64,000 bases of DNA from the NCBI RefSeq assembly GCF_024763615.1, contig NC_077222.1:32302001-32366000 (forward strand), in the 5' to 3' direction. This DNA comes from Phlebotomus papatasi. Taxonomy: Eukaryota; Arthropoda; Insecta; Diptera; Psychodidae. Positions 43,715 through 53,782 of this stretch are shown here, piece after piece. How positions within the stretch are numbered: position 1 is the first letter of the stretch; every line of letters starts with the position of its first letter. The notes under the pieces were generated by a model, which had not been told where the DNA came from, made no database searches, and saw only the letters and a list, made by a program, of their open reading frames with translations. Position numbers and translations under genes: made by a program.

Positions 43715-45637
43715 ATGGAGGATTTCAATCCAAAATTTCTCTCAGAAGAACAACTGGATTGGGAATTACAGGCCAGGGGAATTAAATGGCCAGCTTCATT
43801 AGAAGAAGCCCGCGATCTTTTAAAGGTTGCTATTGCTGGCGGAAACCCTTTATTTCCCGTTGAAGGCGATGCTAAAAAAATTAGGGATGACACCTTACAA
43901 GTTATTAAAAAATTTAGAGAGCAAGTAGGGAATATCGAGGTCCTTTTTTCGAAGCAAGCTGAGATTTTCACAATGTTTCAGCACATCGAAAATAAATTAA
44001 AATTCACATCAGACCCTCGAGATCCCAAAAATGCCCTTTATGGTCCTGCTCTTGCTGAACTTGCAAATTTTAGGCAACAGTTCAGGGAACAGTTGAAGAA
44101 TTATGCTGCCTCGGGAAAAGTGGGGGGTGCTATTCCTCGTCCTGCTTCACCTGTCCAAAAGACTAAACGTCTTAAAAGCCCAAAAAAGTCCCTATTTTCG
44201 GACTGTTATGTCCAGGAGAAGAAGAAGGTACCATTTGAGAAGCCCACATCTAAACTTTCTGCCTCCAGTGAGTCCTTTGTCCCAGAATTTCTTAAGCACC
44301 CACATCTGAACCTTTCGCAAGACCGTAGGGATACTTTCGACATCCCAAATATTGGATCCACGGTGTCTCAGCCTCAAGATAGGCCCCAATCCCAATTTGT
44401 TACGGTTGAGCAATTTAATGTTCAGAATGCTCAAATAAAAGGTCTTGAGAATATCCTGAAAAATATTCAGGATTCGATGGAGCAATTGAGACTCTCATGT
44501 GCTGGTAGAAGATCTCGATCCTCCAGCAGATCCAGTTCTGTCCATTCTGGGGAATTTAGGGATTCTCAACCCCAAAATTTGTCACGCCACTACCCGTTTC
44601 CTACACCAGCTCCACGTAGATTAAAACCCCTGCAGTTAAAGGACTGGGGAATTAGGTTCTCTGGTGACCGCAAGGGGAAAAAGGCCAAAATCTTCTTGCG
44701 GGATGTTGAGAGAATGGCCATGATCCAGGGCGTTTCTCTGCAGGAGGTGGTTTGGTCTATAAGACTCTTACTTTCCGATGGGGCTGAAACGTGGTATGAT
44801 TCCTTTTCGGAATATCTTTTAAGTTGTACGTGGGAGGAGTTCCGCGAGAAATTTCTAAGTGCTTTTTGCAATCTTGAGAGCGATTTCGCTATTAGGAAGA
44901 AAATTGAGGATCGAAAGCAGGGGGTGGGGGAGAATGCAGGAGTCTTTCTTGCATCCATGTTAGCTCTCTTCGAGGAGCTGGATGAAGAAATTTCGGAAGT
45001 CGAGAAAGTTCGTCTCATCCGTAGAAATCTCCATTACTCTCTGTCTAATGCTCTTCTTCTATATGAAATCCCAACATTAGCGGAGCTATCCCAAAAATTA
45101 AAACTTATTGAGAGGAACCGCTCCTATGCTTTTCTCGATCGTCCCAGAAATGTGCGATTTAATGAGATAGGGAGTTTTCAGGAATCATCCACAAATAATT
45201 CAGAGTCCCTGGCCAGGACTTCTGATCAAAGGGGGCGAAGTGGGGGGAACAATTCCTCATCCTGGGGCAATTCCAGGCAATCTGGAAGGGGTGGGGGGAG
45301 AAATTCCTCTTCACGTGATAATGGGCGGAATGGGGGGCGAAACACCAATTCTTCCTCAATTCAGAGACAGGGTGGGGGGAGTAACTTATCCAATGGTGCT
45401 GAGGGTACTTCTCAATCTTCTAATTCCAATCCTAATTCCAATCTCAATTCCAATTCCAACCCCAATTCACAATCCAGAAAAAATTCTTGTATACATTGTA
45501 AGAGCAATTCCCATAATGTTAGAAGTTGCCCAACAAGACCCAAATACCTTTGTTTCAAGTGTGGTAAGATCGGCACTATTTATGGACTTTGTCCAGTTTG
45601 TAACCCTCAACAGGGGGAACCCAATGCGACCCAGTAG
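43715..45637 (+). CDS. gag: Gag polyprotein of Ty3/gypsy element (complete copy)
   Basis: Same protein as the 35292-37214 copy: capsid-like domain, low-complexity Ser/Asn/Gly linker and two C-terminal zinc knuckles, the second with Thr replacing the usual His. It is expected to assemble particles and bind element RNA. I start it at ATG 43715; the open frame reaches back to 43649 through a T-rich leader. The stop is at 45635-45637. The pol frame is already open from 45604, so gag and pol overlap by about 30 nt in the -1 relation. Confidence 0.94.
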   Translation: MEDFNPKFLSEEQLDWELQARGIKWPASLEEARDLLKVAIAGGNPLFPVEGDAKKIRDDTLQVIKKFREQVGNIEVLFSKQAEIFTMFQHIENKLKFTSDPRDPKNALYGPALAELANFRQQFREQLKNYAASGKVGGAIPRPASPVQKTKRLKSPKKSLFSDCYVQEKKKVPFEKPTSKLSASSESFVPEFLKHPHLNLSQDRRDTFDIPNIGSTVSQPQDRPQSQFVTVEQFNVQNAQIKGLENILKNIQDSMEQLRLSCAGRRSRSSSRSSSVHSGEFRDSQPQNLSRHYPFPTPAPRRLKPLQLKDWGIRFSGDRKGKKAKIFLRDVERMAMIQGVSLQEVVWSIRLLLSDGAETWYDSFSEYLLSCTWEEFREKFLSAFCNLESDFAIRKKIEDRKQGVGENAGVFLASMLALFEELDEEISEVEKVRLIRRNLHYSLSNALLLYEIPTLAELSQKLKLIERNRSYAFLDRPRNVRFNEIGSFQESSTNNSESLARTSDQRGRSGGNNSSSWGNSRQSGRGGGRNSSSRDNGRNGGRNTNSSSIQRQGGGSNLSNGAEGTSQSSNSNPNSNLNSNSNPNSQSRKNSCIHCKSNSHNVRSCPTRPKYLCFKCGKIGTIYGLCPVCNPQQGEPNATQ

Positions 45638-45681
45638 TAGACAGAGAGTCTGAGGTCGCGGAATCTCCAAAAAACCTCTCT

Positions 45682-48600
45682 ATGGATGATTCCAATGACC
45701 AAGATCTCATTTCTTTTGTTGATACCATTAATGTAAATTCAAATACAGTGGGAGATTTAATACAATTTGAGTCAGACAATGAGTCCTTAATTTCTGATGA
45801 TTCTGTCCCTCCCTCAGAGGTAGAATCCTTTATTATATACCCTAACGGGGAAAATCGTCCCTATATTAAAGTTAAAATTTTTGACATTGAGGAGGCTATG
45901 GCTTTATTGGACAGTGGAGCGTCTCAGAGTATATTAGGATGTGGTTGCATGAACTTAGTAAAAATTCTAAAATTAGTCCCAAGAACTTCGAATATCGTTG
46001 TGCGTGTAGCCGATGGTTCAACTTATTTATCCACCAAAGTAGTCGATTTAATGATAACTTTCAATGGTAGAACAGAATTGATTCCCACCCTATTAGTCCC
46101 TGAAATTTCCATACCCTTTACTTTGGGGATGGATTTTTGGCATGCCTTTGGCATACAACCAGTTTTGTTGAATGCACTTTCAACAGTCCCTGATTCCCAG
46201 GATAATCAAATTCTGCTCTCCCAGTCAGAACGACTGGAGTTAGAAAAATCCATCAAAAACTTTTTAATCACTACTGAGGACTTTTTCGGTTGCACGGATA
46301 TTTTAAAGCACACGATAGATACTGGTGACAACCCTCCCGTAAGGAAACCATCTTATCCTGTCCCATATCATCTTCTTCCCGCAGTGGATATTGAAATTCA
46401 GAGACTGGTTAGGATGGGGGTACTTCGGGAAGTTTCTTTTTCTCCATGGAACTCACCTCCTAATATTCAAATGAAGAAATCGGGCAAAATTAGAATTTGC
46501 ATTGATGCTCGAGGTTTAAATAAAGTAACAATAAGAGATGCTTATGCTATTCCAAATCTTGAAAGCATTATTAATCGTATAGAAAGCTCCAAATATCTAT
46601 CATCCATTGATCTGAGTGACGCATTCTTGCAAATTCCGCTCGATGAAGAATCTCAGATCAAAACTAGTTTCGCTATCCCAGGACGAAAGATGTACTGCTA
46701 CAGAAGAATGCCTTTTGGCTTAGTAAATAGTCCTATGACGATGGCGAGACTGATGGATATAGTTATTGGATGCGACTTAGAGCCCAATGTCTTTTGTTTT
46801 CTGGACGATATCATTGTTCTCACTCAAGATTTTGAATCCCATTTGAAAATTTTAAATGAGGTCGCTGGTCGTTTGAAAAAAGCCAATCTTTCCATCAACC
46901 TGGAGAAGTCTAAATTCTGTATGTCAGAGTTAGACTATCTGGGGTACACTTTAAGCACTCAGGGTCTAAGTACAAACGATGGTAAAGTCCAAGCCATCTG
47001 CAATATTCCTGTCCCTAAAACACCCAAGGCATTACGTCAGTTTCTCGGTATGGCAGGATGGTTCAGGCGTTTCATCCCAAATTTTGCGAGTATTTCGGCT
47101 CCTTTAACCGACCTTTTAAAAGGTAATCCTTTAAGGATTGAATGGTCTCCGGAGGCCGACCGTGGCTTTTCGGAATTGAAGCAGCTCCTTGTATCTGCCC
47201 CTATTTTAAAACTTCCCGACTATTCTCAACCCTTCATAGTGCGTGCTGACGCTAGTGATGTTGGGGCGGGGGGAGTCCTTGTTCAGGGAGTAGGTAATGA
47301 GGAAGGAGTTATTTGCTATATTTCGCGAAAGTTCACGGCGGCTGAGCAGAAGTACTCTACTACGGAAAAAGAAGCCTTGGCTTGTCTATTTTGTCTTCGA
47401 AGGTTTTCGCAATTCTTGCTTCATACCAAGTTCACTTTGGAGACAGATCATTCTGCACTCCAGTGGATCTTATCCCAGAAGCAAGCCCGTGGTCGTATAG
47501 GAAGATGGTTGTTGGAATTTCAGCAATTTGACTTTGACATAGTCCACCGTCCCGGTAAAAGTAACGTGATAGCTGATTTCCTTTCACGGAACGTTAATAC
47601 CATTTCGACCCGGGAAGATAAATGGTATGCGTCCCTATATGACCAAGTCTCGAAATCCCCGAGCAGCCTTCCGGAGTATAAATTAGAAGACGGCCGGCTT
47701 TACAAGTATATCCGCTATAAAACTCCTTTAGGAACTTATAGTTTTAGGTGGAGATGCTGTGTCCCTAAGGGTGAACGTCAGGCCATTTTGCAGAAATACC
47801 ATGATGATCCCACTTCGGCACATTTCGGGTTCTTTAAAACTTTCCGCAGAATTACGGAATATTTTTATTGGCCTTGCCTTCGCACAGACGTGCGCAATTA
47901 TATCCGTAAATGCGAAACTTGTAAGAAATCTAAGGCCCCGAATTATGATTTAACACCTCCGATGGGTAATCATGTAGTTGCATCACGTCCCTGGGAACAT
48001 CTATCAGCCGATTTTATCGGACCTTTAGTACCTAGTACTATGGGCCATCGCTTTATCTTGGTCTTGATCGACAAGCTGACCAAGTATGTCCTTTTATATC
48101 CTCTTAGAAATTCTACTGCAAACTCTGTTATCAAAATTTTGTCTCAAAATGTCTTCCCACAGTTCGGAGTCCCTCGTGTCCTTCTGACCGATAATGGTAG
48201 TAGTTTCAAATCCGCTCAACTTCAGTCCTTTTTGAGAAATCTCGGTGTTGCCCAATGGTTTACCTCAGGGTATACCCCAAAAGCCAATCCTACTGAGAGA
48301 GCAAATAGGACTATTGTTACTGCTATCAGGTCGTATATAGGGTCTAAACACACAAATTGGCCAAAATATTTAGCCGAAATAGGGATGGCTATGCGATCCT
48401 CGGTACACGACACTACACAATTTTCTCCGTATTATTTAAATTTTGGGCAAAATATGATTTCACATGGGGATGAGTATACGCATTCCGATGCTAATACGAT
48501 TCCATCGATCGAAGAGAGGATAAAGGAGTTAAAATTGGCCAGACAGAAGGCCATGGATAGGTCGAAGAAATGCCATGAGTCGTCTAAAAAGCGATACGAT

Positions 48601-48810
48601 TTACGTAAGAAGCCGGGTAGATTTTCCGTGGGTGACGTGGTCTACAGGCGATCCTTTGTGTTGTCTGATGCCAATAAAAAGATTCAGGCGAAATTTTGTC
48701 CATGGGTGAAGAGCAAGGTGTTGTCCGTTCACGGACAAACTTACGAGTTGGAAGACCTGAACACTCATCGCAAGGCAGTATTCCACCGTAAGGACATCAA
48801 GCCAGGTTAA
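45682..48810 (+). CDS. pol: Pol polyprotein: protease, reverse transcriptase, RNase H, integrase
   Basis: This is the enzyme polyprotein of a Ty3/gypsy retrotransposon. The first Met is at 45682 and the frame is open from 45604 in -1 relation to gag, so a gag-pol fusion by frameshifting is likely. Counting from that Met: aspartic protease DSGA (77-80); reverse transcriptase with Asp 310 and FLDD (373-376); RNase H with Asp 523, Glu 564 and Asp 589; integrase zinc finger His 707, His 714, Cys 744, Cys 747; catalytic Asp 777, Asp 837 and Glu 872 with DD35E spacing. The C-terminal part ends in VFHRKDIKPG. The family order (RT-RNase H-integrase) separates it from Copia. No chromodomain was recognised. 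All key residues are present, so it could be active. Confidence 0.96.
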   Translation: MDDSNDQDLISFVDTINVNSNTVGDLIQFESDNESLISDDSVPPSEVESFIIYPNGENRPYIKVKIFDIEEAMALLDSGASQSILGCGCMNLVKILKLVPRTSNIVVRVADGSTYLSTKVVDLMITFNGRTELIPTLLVPEISIPFTLGMDFWHAFGIQPVLLNALSTVPDSQDNQILLSQSERLELEKSIKNFLITTEDFFGCTDILKHTIDTGDNPPVRKPSYPVPYHLLPAVDIEIQRLVRMGVLREVSFSPWNSPPNIQMKKSGKIRICIDARGLNKVTIRDAYAIPNLESIINRIESSKYLSSIDLSDAFLQIPLDEESQIKTSFAIPGRKMYCYRRMPFGLVNSPMTMARLMDIVIGCDLEPNVFCFLDDIIVLTQDFESHLKILNEVAGRLKKANLSINLEKSKFCMSELDYLGYTLSTQGLSTNDGKVQAICNIPVPKTPKALRQFLGMAGWFRRFIPNFASISAPLTDLLKGNPLRIEWSPEADRGFSELKQLLVSAPILKLPDYSQPFIVRADASDVGAGGVLVQGVGNEEGVICYISRKFTAAEQKYSTTEKEALACLFCLRRFSQFLLHTKFTLETDHSALQWILSQKQARGRIGRWLLEFQQFDFDIVHRPGKSNVIADFLSRNVNTISTREDKWYASLYDQVSKSPSSLPEYKLEDGRLYKYIRYKTPLGTYSFRWRCCVPKGERQAILQKYHDDPTSAHFGFFKTFRRITEYFYWPCLRTDVRNYIRKCETCKKSKAPNYDLTPPMGNHVVASRPWEHLSADFIGPLVPSTMGHRFILVLIDKLTKYVLLYPLRNSTANSVIKILSQNVFPQFGVPRVLLTDNGSSFKSAQLQSFLRNLGVAQWFTSGYTPKANPTERANRTIVTAIRSYIGSKHTNWPKYLAEIGMAMRSSVHDTTQFSPYYLNFGQNMISHGDEYTHSDANTIPSIEERIKELKLARQKAMDRSKKCHESSKKRYDLRKKPGRFSVGDVVYRRSFVLSDANKKIQAKFCPWVKSKVLSVHGQTYELEDLNTHRKAVFHRKDIKPG

Positions 48811-50088
48811 GGGATTTTTGCCAGCAGGACGGATTATTTTTTTGGCAACAATATCGGCATCGTCACTGGAACTTTCTTTTGTATCTAACGTAACTTGATT
48901 TTTGTACGGGTGTATGAGCGGGTAACGTAGAGAGACCATATTATTAATTTTATTTAATTTCTATTTCTTGTGAACGGAGAAATTCATAAGTAGGCCATCG
49001 TTCATTATGGATAGACCTAAATTAAAATTATGGTCGTTCGCCTTTAGGTGTTCATTTTGATCGAGATGATTGATACAGATATAGCCCAGCCTTATGCTGA
49101 AGCGAACTATGTTCGGCTATTTCAATCATCAAACTGTTATCCCCTTTTAAGACACATTGCTAGCAGTGTCCCTTGGGAATTTAAAGTGAGTAGCACTTCT
49201 TGCTGTTACTAGTATTTTGGTTCGGTATTTCGTCAAGACGACAAAACCAATCAATTTTTATTGGCCAACACTTTAATTATTTTTCTCCTTCGTCAGTTTT
49301 GACGTCACATATAATTTCGGACACCTTAATTCGATTATCTATTTTATTTTACTTTTTTTTCGATTGGGATGCACTGAATTTGATCGCGATTTGTTTCCCA
49401 TTTCTCTGCAGTTAGAGGCAGCCACATTTTTCTGATCGGGATGTAGTTTCTCGAGTAAAATTTTATCATGTTCAATATTCGAGGCAATAGGGCAGTGTCG
49501 GTGGAAAAAGGGGTTTTCTCTTTGCCCTTCAGGATTTCTCTTTCCCCAACATTGTAATTCGGCTGAGACTCTCCTTCCCGCTTCTACATTTTTACGCGGA
49601 ATGCTCTTCAGCGGAATAGCTGAAATCCTGATCGGATTATAATGGTGCTGAGGCGGGAGATTTGGGGGGATAAAATCGTGACCATTCGTGTAGAGTAATT
49701 CCCTATTAGATCATGTATATTAATGATCCGCCTTGGTGATCGAAATGGGGTGGTCCTTAGTAATAATATCTTATTCTTTTGAAAGTATTTACACACACTT
49801 TAAACTTATAGTTAAGTTATTTCGCTGGCGCTAATAATTAGGTCGGCCTATCGATGCGAAATCCTTAACATTTTTGACTTATAACTATTAATTCTAAATT
49901 TTACTTTTTTCTCTCGAAATTGTTACTCTCTAATACTACTCATTTTGTTTTGCTCTACTACTTATTAATTGTTATTGTTATTAATGAGATTTGTTATATT
50001 TTGTTTTTTTTTGAGATTGTGGCTTATTGCCCCCTGGGGGGTTCGAAATCTTTTTTTTTCTCTTTTTTTTTGGTGACCCCGGGGTGTG
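48811..50088 (+). other. Non-coding 3' region of the LTR element
   Basis: There is no env-like open frame; the largest frames are about 70-110 codons with no transmembrane-protein features. The last bases before the LTR are T-rich, then GGTGACCCCGGGGTG. A typical long polypurine tract is not evident; only short G runs are present (50034-50041 and 50081-50084). Confidence 0.7.
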
Positions 50089-50552
50089 TGTTGCGAGCGC
50101 AACATATTTAAATTTAAAACTGTGGAGTGTGTTGCCCTGCTGAGGCGACGAGGGCGCTAGCGACGAGGAGAGGAGGTAGAAAAATCAGTAGCAGGTGATA
50201 AGAAAAAGAGCGCCAATCGGTCTCTTTCACCACTGACCGCCGAGGAGGCAACATCAATCACCTCGCCCATCTCCACCAGCCCAATCCCCAGCAGCAACAC
50301 CATCATCACCACCAAGCATTGAAGCCACTGAAGCCACCGGGAGCCCCCAAGAACACCAAGCCCAGTGCTGAGCTTTCCGGAGTAACCTCTGCCACATCCA
50401 CCTCTCCCAAATTCCCATCTCAACCTCCGTGGGAGTGTTCTCACCGGAGAACACAGGGGAGTGTGGGACATAGTCCTTGCCCCGAACGTGGGACCTGAAG
50501 GAAGGAAGGAACGGAGGGAATAGAAGAGAGGAATAAAAGATTTTTCCCAACA
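50089..50552 (+). repeat. 3' LTR of complete element
   Basis: 464 bp, starting TGTTGCGAGCGCAACA and ending TTTTTCCCAACA. It matches the 5' LTR at 42817-43280, and ACCT follows. The minus-strand frames of 104 and 99 codons here are chance. Confidence 0.96.
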
Positions 50553-50556
50553 ACCT

Positions 50557-53222
50557 CAGAGATTTATCAACCGAATTTAATCAATGAATACTTAATCGAA
50601 AGATCGCAAAAAATCCTACGATATGACGGGATAGATAGGATCCTAAGAACCGCAAGGTGTGTTTTAGGTCGTCAAACTTTTCAAATAATAAGAAAAGTGT
50701 TAAGTGAGTTATGATGGAAAAGTCCTCATTTTGTACCGTGGCTACTGGAAAGAGGGGCAAGGGAAGGGGATAGCATGCATGAACAAAATTCCTAAGCCCT
50801 ACGCTATTCCCGTACCGAATTTTATGAAGATCCCTTCAGCTGATCTTCAGTAATTCGTCGTCAATTTTTTTTGGAAAGGATAAAAAACGCTTTTATCAGG
50901 ACTTCCGGTGAATATCGCCCTGGGTCTGGTCATTTTATCATCCCACACTATTGCTTATAAAATGCGCCTAGTTCCATCTGTGGACACCATATGGGTCACC
51001 TCCCATGCATTTTTGCCCATTGTCCTTTAAATTAGTTTAATTTAATTTAAGTGCCAAAAACATTGGAAAAGTGATTTTTTAAATGTTTGATAAGGAAGAA
51101 GATGTGAATTGTATTGCTCAGAGGAAGGCTGGATAATTTAATAGGAAATTCACAGGCTCTTTTTCTCAAAGTTTCTCAATTTTCATTTCATGAAATTTTC
51201 CTTATCTAGGAGATGTGTCGAAGGTATCAAATTGACTTCTCATCTGCTTCATGCTTTTTTTTACACAATAAAGTATTTTTCTTTAAAACTTAAAAGACGT
51301 GTGGTAAGCATATATATCTATATTAAGTAAAATATATAAAATATATTATACAATATAAAGTTTCTTTACAATGATAAATATCGTGATACTAGAAAAAGTA
51401 TCAATAGCACTGAATTGTAAATTAATACTTGTTTATCTTAAGTCTTGTTTATATTAAAATTTGGTTTGAACAGGTGTTATTTCCATTACATTCCTCACCT
51501 CATGTAATATAACGTATCTTGATTGATGAAGTCGTCAGAATATTTTATTACATATTTAGTTAGGCTATCAATACAAACAATCTGAAAGATCCATTTGCTA
51601 GGAGAAATTAATTTGAAGGCATCGTAAGTTCAAATATTCTATTCATATGTTCCAATGAATATTGAATTGAAACTGCCCCCTCATTAAATATTCTACGGTA
51701 TAGAAATATTATTTGTCACTTGAAATATGAAGAAATTTTGGAGATTACTATCATGATGAAATTGCTCAATAATGATACTATGGACAAGCTAATTGGTATT
51801 TTTGTAATTATCAGATATATATGTGTACAAACCAAACTCTTCACATTTTCATATTACTGGCATAAATTTAATTATTAATTCAGTTGGGCTGTGTGTTTTT
51901 TTTTTTTTTACAAAAGCATAACCCAGAATTGAGGTTACGCATCATCAGCAACGATTTATTTCGATAATATTCAATGAACAAATACGATGTGTATGAGTAT
52001 ACGAGGGAGAAAAATGAGGGATAAAAGTGTGGATGATTTTTCGAGCCCCCCATTTTGACCCCCCTTTCACAAAAGTCCATTTGTGCCTTAATTACAAATT
52101 GACTAATTATATCCACTCTGCTGTTGACAAATCGATTACAATTCAATTATTTTTGCCAATTTCCAAGAGTGCCCCATTTGTATTGATTAAAGTCTCAGTG
52201 GACCCCATTACAACAACAAAAAAAAAAACCAAATAACCTCCAGTGTTGCGAAAATAAATACCAAGAGCACAAAGAGTCAACCCCTTCTAACTTTCACCAC
52301 CCTTTTAGAGTGAACCCTGAGAAAAAAAAGCAAATCAAGGAAAAGAGTACCAAGAGAACATACGAAAAGTTTGGACGGAGAGCTTTTGGAAATAATCATT
52401 TGGTGTACGTAATTGATTGAAAAATATCTATAGCAAATACCATTTAAGGAAAATTTGAAGGCATGGCAGAAAAAAGCGAATGATTTTTTCCACCGCTTTG
52501 AGCAATATTGAGTTGGGATTTTGTCGCTTGTGTTAGCAGTTGCTCTAACAGAAAATTAATTAATTTTTCAAAAAATTAATTTACCACAATTAAAAAAATA
52601 ACTCTTAAACTCAATGTTTAAATATTGCGATACAAAAACCTTATTTAACCCATTCAGTCAATGTACTAGAAATACTTGAGATAGAATGTTCATATTTTGG
52701 GATTAATTTCCTACAGATTAGTAGATGAATTTTTTGAAAAGAAATTTTTTTTATCTCATATGGGGGCGCGGGGAGCCTCTGTCAAACACACATCTTAACG
52801 GTCACTGAATTCAAATTCTGTGCATTAATTCATTACAAACTCTATTGCTCTAGATAGAGTATCGTCATTGCGTCAATGAGATCCCCATTTCCTTGGTGAA
52901 TACAGCGAAGACCATCCTTAAGTGCTAGAATTTAAGAAAAGCTTAAAAACAACATAGGGTCTAAGAATACCGGGATGGCAAATTCATCCATATCTATATA
53001 CGGAATGCGAAATATTAAAGAAAAATTACTGTGTAGAAGATATTCGAAAGAGTAGCTTGTTCAAAACTCAAACGGGAAATGACATAACCCTTTTTGCGAA
53101 ACTAGCACAGAGTCGAAAAGATCGATTATTCACTTCGAAAATTTACGAAAAATGTGCAACGACCTATGATTAGTTGTTGGTATAGGCTTCTGATAAAGGC
53201 GTGATCAAAATTTACTCTTAAG
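50557..53222. other. AT-rich non-coding stretch
   Basis: Nothing recognised. The small frames at 51880-52146(-) and 52027-52236(+) overlap on opposite strands. Confidence 0.45.
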
Positions 53223-53452
53223 TAATAATAATAATAATGCTGGCACAACATTCCATGAAGGAACAAGGCCTTCCCGCAAGGGGATTTCTAGACATGCATT
53301 ATTATTTTTTTTGTTGTACGGGATGAGGTTGTCAGTCCCATGCCCGTGGAATTAAGTGCAGTGAAGCTCACTGGATGCAATCCGAACATCTTTAACGCCA
53401 GAAAAATTCCTGGTGAACTAAAGGGGATTCGAACCCGGGACACTTGCATCAT
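53223..53452 (-). mobile_element. tRNA-derived SINE, second copy, 5'-truncated
   Basis: It closely matches 5631-5893 from the ATT-repeat tail (53223-53238) through the body (GCTGGCACAACATTCCATGA, TCCCATGCCCGTGGAATTAA) to the B box (complement GGATTCGAACC at 53426-53436). It stops at CACTTGCATCAT, so the A-box half of the tRNA head is missing. No clear TSD. Confidence 0.88.
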
Positions 53453-53527
53453 CATCAGCTTTGGTGGTAGTTTACTATTGCTGTCTCATCTGTCTGAAAT
53501 ACGAATTTTCCATCTGATTTTACTTAA

Positions 53528-53778
53528 CACTAAACCTACCAAGACCCGGTCAAATTGAACGGTTTAAAAAACTTTTTTAAAACTAACACATTTTTGAACG
53601 GTACAATGTCACAATTAAACTTTACGAATTTATTAAAATATGTATGTAATATATTTTTCAGTGTTTAAATTTTAAGTTTTTCTTTTTTACAAAAAAAAAA
53701 AAAATTGTTGAGTATCTTACCCTACCGCGGTTTTTCATTTGACCGAAAAACGATCAAAAACTGTCCGCAGGTTTAGTG
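53528..53778. mobile_element. TTAA-flanked MITE (piggyBac-like target), CACTAAACCT ends
   Basis: TTAA at 53524-53527 and 53779-53782 brackets inverted ends CACTAAACCTACCAAGACC and, on the right reverse-complemented, CACTAAACCTGCGGACAG. An inner inverted pair around GGTCAAAT is also present. It is 251 bp. The frame at 53340-53558 only partly overlaps it and is not a gene. Confidence 0.8.
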
Positions 53779-53782
53779 TTAA

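Larger units (their letters stand above)
39759..48182. repeat. Second copy of the directly repeated block (with insertion)
   Basis: Same content and order as 32527-39758. It contains in addition a 1,189-bp palindromic insertion at 40157-41345. Beyond 48182 the retrotransposon continues to its proper end, which block 1 does not. Confidence 0.95.
42817..50552 (+). mobile_element. Complete Ty3/gypsy LTR retrotransposon with ACCT TSD
   Basis: It is 7,736 bp. LTRs of 464 bp at 42817-43280 and 50089-50552 appear identical. ACCT occurs immediately before (42813-42816) and after (50553-50556). The order is LTR, primer-binding site, gag, pol (protease, reverse transcriptase, RNase H, integrase), about 1.28 kb of non-coding 3' region, LTR. 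No env-like frame is present. Identical LTRs and intact frames indicate a recent insertion. Confidence 0.97.

Noticed and set aside
48811..50088. env gene of an errantivirus-like element
   Set aside because: No frame of adequate length, signal peptide or transmembrane segment is present; the region is non-coding.
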